Position numbers and translations under genes: made by a program. From contig JBAYBO010000037.1 of assembly GCA_041669225.1 (NCBI GenBank), positions 1-10,661 on the forward strand: 10,661 nucleotides of DNA, in the 5' to 3' direction. The notes beneath the pieces were generated by a model, which saw only the letters and a program-made list of their open reading frames with translations, had not been told where the DNA came from and did not search any database. The stretch is from UBA1424 sp041669225. GTDB lineage: Bacteria > Bacillota_I > Bacilli_A > RFN20 > CAG-826. Below are positions 1 through 6,275 of the stretch, piece after piece (the stretch's first letter is position 1; every line of letters starts with the position of its first letter).

Positions 1-22
1 AAAGTGGACCGAAATCCACTTT
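1..22 (-). terminator. Terminator-like hairpin downstream of lemA, possibly bidirectional
   Basis: Positions 1-8 (aaagtgga) and 15-22 (tccacttt) form a perfect 8-bp stem around a 6-base loop. It begins about 20 bases after the lemA stop codon. On the minus strand an A-rich run (complement of 22-30) precedes the stem and the stem ends in T residues. Any longer T tail would lie outside the window. On the plus strand the stem is followed by a T-rich run (20-30), so it could also stop a gene converging from the left. That part cannot be seen. Confidence 0.7.
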
Positions 23-42
23 TTTGTTTTCTGCCAGTATGC

Positions 43-708
43 TTAGAAAAATTTAGCGCGGGCTTGATCTTTTGTTTCTTTACTTGCGGTAAAGGGAATT
101 CGAGATGAATATCCAGCTTTGGCGGCAACGATCATCTTGGTCGGCCAAGCAAAGATGTCTTGGTTCCATTTTAAGACAGTGTCGTTATAAACTTCGCGGG
201 CGGCTGTGATTTCTCTTTGCAAGTAGCTATTTTGCTGCATTGCATCAGCTAAAGCACGATGCGCTTTAAGATCAGGATAAGCTTCAAAGGCGACGCGGAT
301 GCTGCTCATCGCTGAGTCGAGTTGACCGGCGACTTCGTTACGGTTGCCTTCATTGGGGTTCACACCACCACGGAATTGGGCAACGGCCTTCATAACGTCT
401 TTATCAAGATCGACTGATTTCTCAACGATGCCGACAACGTTTTGAAGAATTTGCACTCTTTGCTCTAAATAGTTATCAATTTGTGAAGCGTTGTGCTGAA
501 TCTTTTGTTGAAGTTGGCGCAAATAATTGCGGGCACTGATTTTCATAAACAGGAAAATAACTCCTGGAATGATGCCTAAAACCCATAAAACAATTTCAAA
601 CACCAAAGAGCCCACTCCCACTTTAACGGGAATTTGCTTTTCGATTACGTTAACGTCTCTTCCTTCTTGGTTGACTGGTCCAGTCATTTCGTCTAATTCG
701 TTTGCCAT
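43..708 (-). CDS. lemA: LemA family membrane protein
   Basis: Predicted 221-residue LemA-family protein. The family is widespread, has one N-terminal membrane helix and a helical-bundle domain, and its molecular role is not firmly known. A polar N-terminus (1-30) leads into one membrane helix at about 32-56, followed by long amphipathic helices. Family hallmarks are visible: ASQIDNYLEQRVQ (74-86), the FEAYPDLKAH stretch (141-150), REVYNDTVLKWNQ (171-183) and the AWP near 187-189, which corresponds to the usual N..I..FP pattern. The N-terminal extension before the helix is a little longer than in typical members of about 185-200 residues. The start is the ATG at 706-708, preceded by GGAGGT with 8-base spacing. 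It lies 45 bp after the DUF3137-like gene, a known pairing, and is probably co-transcribed with it. The stop is TAA. The family call is firm; the function is open. Confidence 0.9.
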   Translation of the reverse strand: MANELDEMTGPVNQEGRDVNVIEKQIPVKVGVGSLVFEIVLWVLGIIPGVIFLFMKISARNYLRQLQQKIQHNASQIDNYLEQRVQILQNVVGIVEKSVDLDKDVMKAVAQFRGGVNPNEGNRNEVAGQLDSAMSSIRVAFEAYPDLKAHRALADAMQQNSYLQREITAAREVYNDTVLKWNQDIFAWPTKMIVAAKAGYSSRIPFTASKETKDQARAKFF

Positions 709-710
709 TT

Positions 711-726
711 AAGATACCTCCATCTT
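711..726 (-). promoter_or_regulatory. lemA Shine-Dalgarno in the loop of a small hairpin
   Basis: On the minus strand AAGAT, then GGAGGT, then ATCTT places the whole ribosome-binding sequence in the 6-base loop of a 5-bp stem, 8 bases (to the end of GGAGGT) before the lemA ATG. The Shine-Dalgarno sequence itself is strong and fixes the start. The stem is short and all but one pair is A-T, so a structural role is only a possibility. Confidence 0.6.
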
Positions 727-753
727 TATATTATATATATACTTGGCTTAATG

Positions 754-2577
754 TTATCTACTTTTTTTAACAATATATGCCAAGAACAAACCAACACGGA
801 ATAAGTCTTTTTCATCAGCGACCTGACCTGAGCGTAGCGATTCAATCGCTTTTTTAAACTTATCAGCATATGTTTCTTCCTTCTCTTCGCCAACGACATT
901 GACACCAACATCAGTGTCTTGTGACACGGCTATATATTCAACCCAGTTAACTGGAACCATGTGCATCCGGCCGTCTCCGCCCATCACTGGAATATAATCG
1001 GTGCGATTAATTGTCTGATAGCCATATGCCGTCACCCGAATTGTGTCACAGAAGTTTCCACTTTTAACGAGCGATGTTTTCAAAATATTGCGTGTCCCAC
1101 ATAGTTTATGGGCAAATTCGGACTCATTCATGGCGTTGACAACCCGTTCGTGTTCATAGAAACTGACATAGCTGTCATAGAGATCTTTATAAATATATTC
1201 GTGGGGCTTATGCTGCTGATAAAGAGGAATAGCAAGGACAGGCGCGAAAGTAAAAAATATTTTTTTAAAATATTCATTGTGATATTCAAGGAAGAATTTT
1301 CGCACAACATCATAGTCATAGCCATGGAACATGCTTGGCGTGGCATCAAGAACAGCGCCATGCAGATGCTCGGGATAGATAATGTTAATCATCTTATGTT
1401 TGACAAAGTCAAAATCATCTCCGTATGCCACTTCTTTATCTTTCATCAACTGCAAAAGTTGCTTCTGAGCCAGCGGAGTAAAAAGAAGACGGAACTGAAC
1501 TTCGTTATTGCGGTTTTGCGCTCCGAATAAAACTTCGAACTCAGAATTGCCCATCACCGTATAATCGCCACCCTTTTTGACGCTTTTTTCCGACATCTTA
1601 TTTAGTCTTTTAACTTCTTTATTAACCTTCTTCTCAATTTGCTTATCGTTTAACCTTTCGGCATCAGAATCTTGGCGCGAAAAAATTAAATCGGGAGCAG
1701 CTTCGTTTCCGTAAACCAAATATGGCTCTTCACGATAGTAAGGACATGGTTTGGTCAAGCTTGCTCGCAAGGTTTGCGTGTGATGGTTAGTCACTAAACG
1801 GCCATTAACATAAGTGGTCGTCGTATAATGAATAACAAGTTCTCCATGATAGGTTTTTGTTCCTAGATTATGAACGAGATCTTTGGCAATGAAAAACGGA
1901 TTGCCGATAATGTCGCCAGATTGAACGTATAGCGACGAGCGGTTCACGTCATGAGACTCGGCAAGTCCAAACTTGCTAACTAAATAATCAAGACGTTTGC
2001 TATCAAACATCTTATCAAGATTAATAATCGGGACGGTTTTACGGAAAAGAGAGACAGCCATTCCATAAGTAAATAACTCATTAAGTGGGGCCATCTGTGC
2101 CCATGCTTCCTTCATTAAATCTTCGATTATTTTATCGATTTTAGCCTTTAATCCTCGCAATTCCTTTATTTTTTTGTTTATAATCACAAAAATCAAAACA
2201 AGAAATAAAATTGGCAAAGCGAATCCAAAGACAATCATCAAAATCGGAGCGAGTAAGCTTTGAACACCTTGTACCAGCATCACAATGCCGACAATCGCGG
2301 CGATTAAACCGGCGACACTCAGGAAGATAAGAAAGCCACGCAAAAAACTTTGCTTGTTAATTTTCTTAACAATGTCGTTTCTCTCACCTTCGGCTTTTTT
2401 GATTTTTCGATTTGTTTCACGATTAGTCTCGATATCAATCTGTGATTTCTCAACTAGATTATCAAAATACTCAGTTGCGTTCTTACTGAATAAATCCTTG
2501 TAAATGTTTTTATAGGCTAACAATGGCTCAAAAATATTTTCGCCATCGAAACCAGCAAATTCAGTTGTATTTTCCAT
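754..2577 (-). CDS. Large two-helix membrane protein, DUF3137-like, partner of LemA
   Basis: A 607-residue protein of unknown function. Residues 1-75 are polar and charged with likely coiled-coil character (41-73). Two membrane helices follow at about 79-103 and 106-133, then another charged helix (134-156). The rest, about 160-607, is a long soluble part predicted to lie in the cytoplasm because both flanks are lysine-rich. It contains a beta-rich stretch around 240-275 (YHGELVIHYTTTTYVNGRLV and following) and a very charged linker at 303-336. The two-helix N-terminus, the beta-rich central part and the position just before lemA match the DUF3137 type of LemA neighbour. I judge this from architecture and context, not from an alignment, and the protein is longer than most of that family. 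The start ATG (2575-2577) has AAGGGG 7 bases upstream and a promoter-like sequence about 60 bp upstream. A cytoplasmic or membrane-stress role is guesswork. Confidence 0.75.
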   Translation of the reverse strand: MENTTEFAGFDGENIFEPLLAYKNIYKDLFSKNATEYFDNLVEKSQIDIETNRETNRKIKKAEGERNDIVKKINKQSFLRGFLIFLSVAGLIAAIVGIVMLVQGVQSLLAPILMIVFGFALPILFLVLIFVIINKKIKELRGLKAKIDKIIEDLMKEAWAQMAPLNELFTYGMAVSLFRKTVPIINLDKMFDSKRLDYLVSKFGLAESHDVNRSSLYVQSGDIIGNPFFIAKDLVHNLGTKTYHGELVIHYTTTTYVNGRLVTNHHTQTLRASLTKPCPYYREEPYLVYGNEAAPDLIFSRQDSDAERLNDKQIEKKVNKEVKRLNKMSEKSVKKGGDYTVMGNSEFEVLFGAQNRNNEVQFRLLFTPLAQKQLLQLMKDKEVAYGDDFDFVKHKMINIIYPEHLHGAVLDATPSMFHGYDYDVVRKFFLEYHNEYFKKIFFTFAPVLAIPLYQQHKPHEYIYKDLYDSYVSFYEHERVVNAMNESEFAHKLCGTRNILKTSLVKSGNFCDTIRVTAYGYQTINRTDYIPVMGGDGRMHMVPVNWVEYIAVSQDTDVGVNVVGEEKEETYADKFKKAIESLRSGQVADEKDLFRVGLFLAYIVKKSR

Positions 2578-2607
2578 ATTCGTGCCCCTTAATATAAAAG
2601 ATTAGTT

Positions 2608-2620
2608 AGCCTTATAGGCT
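2608..2620 (-). repeat. Small palindrome in the leader of the DUF3137-like gene
   Basis: AGCCT and AGGCT form a perfect 5-bp inverted repeat with a 3-base spacer, just downstream of the predicted transcription start and about 30 bases before the start codon. It could be a short leader hairpin or half-sites for a repressor. The length is compatible with chance. Confidence 0.4.
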
Positions 2621-2633
2621 CATATTCGTTTTT

Positions 2634-2664
2634 ATTGTAGCACAGGATAATAAAGATATGTCCC
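2634..2664 (-). promoter_or_regulatory. Promoter of the DUF3137-like/lemA unit (extended -10)
   Basis: The minus strand reads TGCTACAAT, with the -10 element TACAAT at 2639-2634 and an extended -10 TG at 2642-2641. A -35-like GGGACA (4 of 6 to TTGACA) lies at 2664-2659, giving a long 19-base spacer. An extended -10 can compensate for a poor -35. Transcription would start near 2627, leaving a leader of about 50 bases before the ATG at 2577. This is a prediction from motif match only. Confidence 0.6.
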
Positions 2665-2702
2665 ATTTTTAATTAAGGTTTAAAAAGAAAAAATATTCTT
2701 TA

Positions 2703-3125
2703 TTAAGATAGTGGCACCGTATAAAAAAGAATAATGAAAACAATGCCGATAAAGAAATAAGTACATGAAATAATGACCATTGCTACAGGAGCGGGTTTTC
2801 TTTTTGTTCGCATAACGGCTTTATATTCTTGATATGATTGTTTCATACTTTTTTTATAATTTGCATCGAAAGAAGCTCTAAACACACGTTTAAGACCATA
2901 AGTTATAATGTCAAAATATCCCTCTTTGGATATGTAAAGCATCAAGGCGGCCAATAAACCAAACATGCCAGCAAGAGAAAAGGCATCACCGAGAAGTCCG
3001 AAAGGATTATTGGCGCTTGGACGAGTCCCTGCGAAAAATACCCACACACCGATAATAATCGCGATTACAAGTAAAGAAACGCTATAGATGATGTAAGGAA
3101 AATACTTTGGTTTCTCTTCTTTCAT
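2703..3125 (-). CDS. Small three-helix membrane protein at the end of the opp operon
   Basis: A 140-residue integral membrane protein I cannot name with confidence. It has three hydrophobic segments at about 8-31, 44-66 and 114-137, and a basic loop (67-113) rich in Lys, Arg and Tyr that should face the cytoplasm. The stretch SLAGMFGLLAALMLYISKEG followed by FDIITYGLKRVF resembles the short DUF3899 membrane family of Bacillota as I remember it; this is a tentative match. The ATG lies only 3 bp after the oppF stop codon and its upstream Shine-Dalgarno is weak (AAGAG region), which suggests translation coupled to oppF. The stop is TAA. No clear terminator follows. Being last in a transporter operon hints at an accessory role in peptide uptake, but it may simply be a co-transcribed neighbour. 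Confidence 0.75.
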   Translation of the reverse strand: MKEEKPKYFPYIIYSVSLLVIAIIIGVWVFFAGTRPSANNPFGLLGDAFSLAGMFGLLAALMLYISKEGYFDIITYGLKRVFRASFDANYKKSMKQSYQEYKAVMRTKRKPAPVAMVIISCTYFFIGIVFIILFYTVPLS

Positions 3126-3128
3126 TTT

Positions 3129-4487
3129 TTAATCTTTTAACTCTTGCTTATATTTTTCTAATTCAGCGTCATTAGCGTAAATAAAGTGACCCGGCCTGAT
3201 TTCATGCATTGCCGGTTTGCTAGAGCGATAATCATGAGCTTGCGAAGGATCATAATGAATTCTTTTCCGTGTTTTTTCATAAATGGGATCTGGTCGCGGA
3301 ATCGCCGATAAAAGCGATTTCGTGTATGGGTGAAGGGGGTGAGTAAAGAGTTCATCGCTTGTTGTGAGTTCGACAATCTTTCCATAATACATAACGGCGA
3401 TGCGGTCGCAGAAATATTTAACAACCGATAAATCATGGGCAATAAAAAGAATTGTTAATTCAAGTTGGTCTTTTAAATCATTGAGAATATTAATAACTTG
3501 TGCCTGAATCGAAACATCTAGAGCTGAAATTGGTTCATCAGCAATAATTAGTTCTGGTTCCATGATGATGGCGCGGGCAATACCAATTCTTTGTCGTTGA
3601 CCACCGCTGAATTCATGCGGATAACGCGTTGAGTGTTCTGGGAGAAGACCAACTAAATCAAGAACCTGATTTACTTTTCTATTTATTAGGTCGTTATCCT
3701 TAATGCCGCGGATTCTTAAACCTTCAGCAATAATTTCCTTTACTGTCATGCGAGGATTAAGCGAGGCAATTGGATCTTGAAATATCATTTGCATTCTTGA
3801 CATGATGCGATCTTTTCTAGCTAATTTAACTTGTTCACGAACTTCGGCTTTTAATTTCTTGTATTCTTCTTTTTCATCATCTGAAAGCTCGCGGTTTTCA
3901 TACTTGGCGAGTTCAGGTTTCCATTTGTCGAGTGCAATTTTAGCCTGCGTCTGACCAAATACGCGATCGACATACTTCTGATCATATTTCGCTTTGCGAA
4001 TAATCTCTCGTTGGTCGCTGATTATTTGCGCAGTTTCTTCATCAATTTTTTTTATTTTATCAACAGATTCCTTTTTGATTTCAGCCGTAACTTTTTGAAG
4101 TTGTTCTATTTCATTACGATTAAATTCTTCGTTGGCTTTTTCTAATGCTTCTTTTTCTTCTGCTTTAATGGTTTTAATGGCTTCGCGAGCTCGAATCAAG
4201 GCGTATTTAATTTCTTTTTCATTCCATCTTATACCAGCGGCAATTCGCGAACCTTTAAAGTAAATATTACCGGAAGTAATCCTGTAAAGTTTAATAATCG
4301 AACGACCAGTCGTGGTTTTGCCACAGCCAGATTCACCGACCAGTCCAAAAACCTCACCTTTGTATATCTCAAAAGAGATATCATGAACGGCTTTGTTATA
4401 TTTCATCGGCCCTTTGCCAGGAAATTTGAAATATTGTTTAAGATGCGAAACCCTGAGGATAGGTTCACGATTTTCATTATCAGTCAT
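3129..4487 (-). CDS. oppF: Oligopeptide ABC transporter ATPase OppF (AmiF-like) with a charged insertion
   Basis: One of the two cytoplasmic ATPases of the peptide importer. All core motifs are present: Walker A GESGCGKT (51-58), Q-loop within IFQDPIASLNP (235-245, Gln237), signature FSGGQRQR (293-300), Walker B LIIADEP (313-319), D-loop SALD (321-324) and switch His351. The C-terminal oligopeptide-family tail begins at HPYTKSLLSAIP (386-397) and includes EIRPGHF (429-435), a form seen in AmiF/OppF of Bacillota. At 452 residues it exceeds the usual 310-330 because of about 140 extra residues (roughly 84-222) between the Walker A region and the Q-loop. These are dominated by Glu, Lys, Arg, Ala and Ile and look like long helices or a coiled coil. 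The ATG overlaps the end of oppD by 8 bp and has GGAGGA 7 bases upstream. Both ATPases are needed for transport in this family. Confidence 0.95.
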   Translation of the reverse strand: MTDNENREPILRVSHLKQYFKFPGKGPMKYNKAVHDISFEIYKGEVFGLVGESGCGKTTTGRSIIKLYRITSGNIYFKGSRIAAGIRWNEKEIKYALIRAREAIKTIKAEEKEALEKANEEFNRNEIEQLQKVTAEIKKESVDKIKKIDEETAQIISDQREIIRKAKYDQKYVDRVFGQTQAKIALDKWKPELAKYENRELSDDEKEEYKKLKAEVREQVKLARKDRIMSRMQMIFQDPIASLNPRMTVKEIIAEGLRIRGIKDNDLINRKVNQVLDLVGLLPEHSTRYPHEFSGGQRQRIGIARAIIMEPELIIADEPISALDVSIQAQVINILNDLKDQLELTILFIAHDLSVVKYFCDRIAVMYYGKIVELTTSDELFTHPLHPYTKSLLSAIPRPDPIYEKTRKRIHYDPSQAHDYRSSKPAMHEIRPGHFIYANDAELEKYKQELKD

Positions 4488-6273
4488 TATTCGATCCTCC
4501 GTTTTTCTTTACATTTTTCTTATATTCGCGCAAATCTTCCATCCGCTGTAAAACAACTTTAGGAGGCACGGCCTTTGGGGCATCAGGATGCAGAAGCCAT
4601 GTCGCAGCATAATGATTTTCACTGACTTGGAAGAAAGGCGGTTCTTGTTCGTAATCAAGCTTCAGCGCGTATTTATTTCGTGGGGCAAAAGCGTCGCCTT
4701 TGGGTGGAATAATCATATTAGGTGGAGTGCCAGGAATCGCCTCGAGACGCTCTCTTTTACTCAAATCAGGCATCGAGGATAGAAGTGCCCAGGTATATGG
4801 ATGTTTAGAGTTATAAAATACTTCATTGACCCCTCCAAATTCGACAATCTTACCAGCATACATAACGGCGATATCATCGGCCATATTTGCAACGACACCA
4901 AGGTTATGAGTGATAAAAATGATTGAAAGGTTGCGTTCCTTCTTAATTTTATTAATTAAGTCAAGTATTTGCGCTTGAATAGTGACATCAAGAGCCGTTG
5001 TTGGTTCATCACATATCAAAATATCGGGATTTGCCAATAAGGCAATAGCGATGACAATTCTTTGTCTCATACCGCCAGATAATTCAAAGGGGTATTGACG
5101 GAAACGACGATCGGCGTTAGGAATACCAACTTCCTCAAGAATCTCAATCGCTTTCTTTTTGGCGTCGCTACTTGGTAGACGGAACCAGCTATCATTTTGT
5201 TTTTGATTAAGAAAATCAAGAACATCATTACTATTTTTCGTAGCATCCAAAGTTCCGCGAGTGTCTAAGATGCTATTTAAATTTCCAATAAATTCTTGGA
5301 ACAGTGCACGAATTTGATTGAAAATATCACTAGGTAATAAAACAATTTCACTGCCAAATGAGCGAATCTTCAATTCGAGTTTTGATGTATCAACGCCTTT
5401 GAATTTCTTCTCGTCAATTTTAGCCTGAAGTTTTTCACCCTTGATAATGTTTGATTCGGCAATTGCTAATTTTTTTAATGACGCGCGAAGAGCGGCTTGA
5501 AAAGTAAAGGCTAAATCATCTTTTTCTTCAGAGAGTGGATCGTCCGTGTCGGTTTTGATATTGGAGAGAGTAGCGATGTAGTCTTTAAAAACATCACGGT
5601 TGAATGTTTCAAATCCCTGAAGATATTTGTCCTGAGCGAGAGTAAGCTCGTCGGCGATACGTCTAATGGATCGTAAATAATCGTTTTCCGTTTTGCTAAC
5701 AACTTTTGGCAAGAAACTTAACAAGTACTGACGATCCTCTTCGCTTAAAAGGTTCATATCCTTATCAATAATTTTGAAAATTTGATCGATCCGCTTTGTG
5801 TCGATTCCTTCAATTTTTAATAAGGCGTTGTGAAGATATCTAGAAATCGTTTTGAAAACATAGGCCGCGTTCTTGCGAACTGACTTATTCTTTAGAATAA
5901 GCGCCTCAGTCATTTGTTTTCCGACACGCATGATAGGGTTAAGAGAGGACATCGGGTCTTGGAAAATCATTGAGATGCGGCTGCCACGAATGTTGGTAAA
6001 TTGGCGATCAGTAAGTTTTACTAAATCGTGACCATCAAATAAAATGTGACCGTCTTCGACGATTTTATTGCCTGCCAAAAGGCCCATGATGGCTTTGGAA
6101 GTAACTGATTTTCCTGAACCGGATTCGCCAACAATGGCCAATGTCCGTCCTTTATAAAGGTTAAAACTAACACCACGCACGGCTTTAACTGTGCCATTAT
6201 TAGTTTTGAAGGATATTCTTAAATCCTTACATTCAAGAATTTTTTCTTGAGCATTAATCATTTTGTTTTCCAT
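4480..6273 (-). CDS. oppD: Oligopeptide ABC transporter ATPase OppD with a large helical-domain insertion
   Basis: The first of the two ATPases of the importer, acting on the cytoplasmic face of OppB/OppC. Motifs in order: Walker A GESGSGKS (49-56), Q-loop in IFQDPMSSLNP (103-113, Gln105), signature LSGGMRQR (398-405), Walker B ILICDEP (418-424), D-loop TALD (426-429) and switch His456. The OppD tail contains HPYTWALLSSMPD (491-503) and IPGTPPNM (513-520). The length is 597 residues against about 320-360 usually. The excess is a mostly helical, polar segment of about 235 residues (near 131-368) between the Q-loop and the signature, inside the helical subdomain. The tail reads GDAFAPRN (526-533) where relatives have GCxFxPRC, so the usual cysteines are absent. 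The ATG at 6273 follows GAGAGGAG with a longish 13-base spacing; no better in-frame start exists. The gene ends in TGA directly followed by TAA. Confidence 0.95.
   Translation of the reverse strand: MENKMINAQEKILECKDLRISFKTNNGTVKAVRGVSFNLYKGRTLAIVGESGSGKSVTSKAIMGLLAGNKIVEDGHILFDGHDLVKLTDRQFTNIRGSRISMIFQDPMSSLNPIMRVGKQMTEALILKNKSVRKNAAYVFKTISRYLHNALLKIEGIDTKRIDQIFKIIDKDMNLLSEEDRQYLLSFLPKVVSKTENDYLRSIRRIADELTLAQDKYLQGFETFNRDVFKDYIATLSNIKTDTDDPLSEEKDDLAFTFQAALRASLKKLAIAESNIIKGEKLQAKIDEKKFKGVDTSKLELKIRSFGSEIVLLPSDIFNQIRALFQEFIGNLNSILDTRGTLDATKNSNDVLDFLNQKQNDSWFRLPSSDAKKKAIEILEEVGIPNADRRFRQYPFELSGGMRQRIVIAIALLANPDILICDEPTTALDVTIQAQILDLINKIKKERNLSIIFITHNLGVVANMADDIAVMYAGKIVEFGGVNEVFYNSKHPYTWALLSSMPDLSKRERLEAIPGTPPNMIIPPKGDAFAPRNKYALKLDYEQEPPFFQVSENHYAATWLLHPDAPKAVPPKVVLQRMEDLREYKKNVKKNGGSNND
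4495..4501 (-). promoter_or_regulatory. oppF ribosome-binding site inside the oppD 3' end
   Basis: The minus strand carries CGGAGGA 7 bases before the oppF ATG. The same bases encode the Gly-Gly near the C-terminus of OppD (GGSNND). This fixes the oppF start at 4487 and shows that the two genes are translationally coupled. Confidence 0.85.
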
Positions 6274-6275
6274 GG

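Noticed and set aside
1108..1530. Open frame of 140 codons on the plus strand opposite the DUF3137-like gene
   Set aside because: No ribosome-binding site precedes it, the product resembles no family I know, and it lies wholly antisense to a well-supported gene.
2664..2697. TTTTTAA...TTAAAAA inverted repeat after the three-helix gene as an opp terminator
   Set aside because: The stem is purely A-T and is not followed by a T tract on the minus strand, so it is not a convincing intrinsic terminator.
5884..5901. Inverted repeat cttattc/gaataag inside oppD near the insertion boundary
   Set aside because: A 7-8 bp AT-rich stem is expected by chance in such DNA. There is no matching copy at the other boundary near 5170, so it does not mark a mobile insertion.
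3129..6273. OppD/OppF inserts as inteins or mobile elements
   Set aside because: No intein splice motifs (Cys/Ser start, His-Asn end), no terminal repeats and no change in base composition are visible at the borders. The inserts are polar helical sequence in frame.
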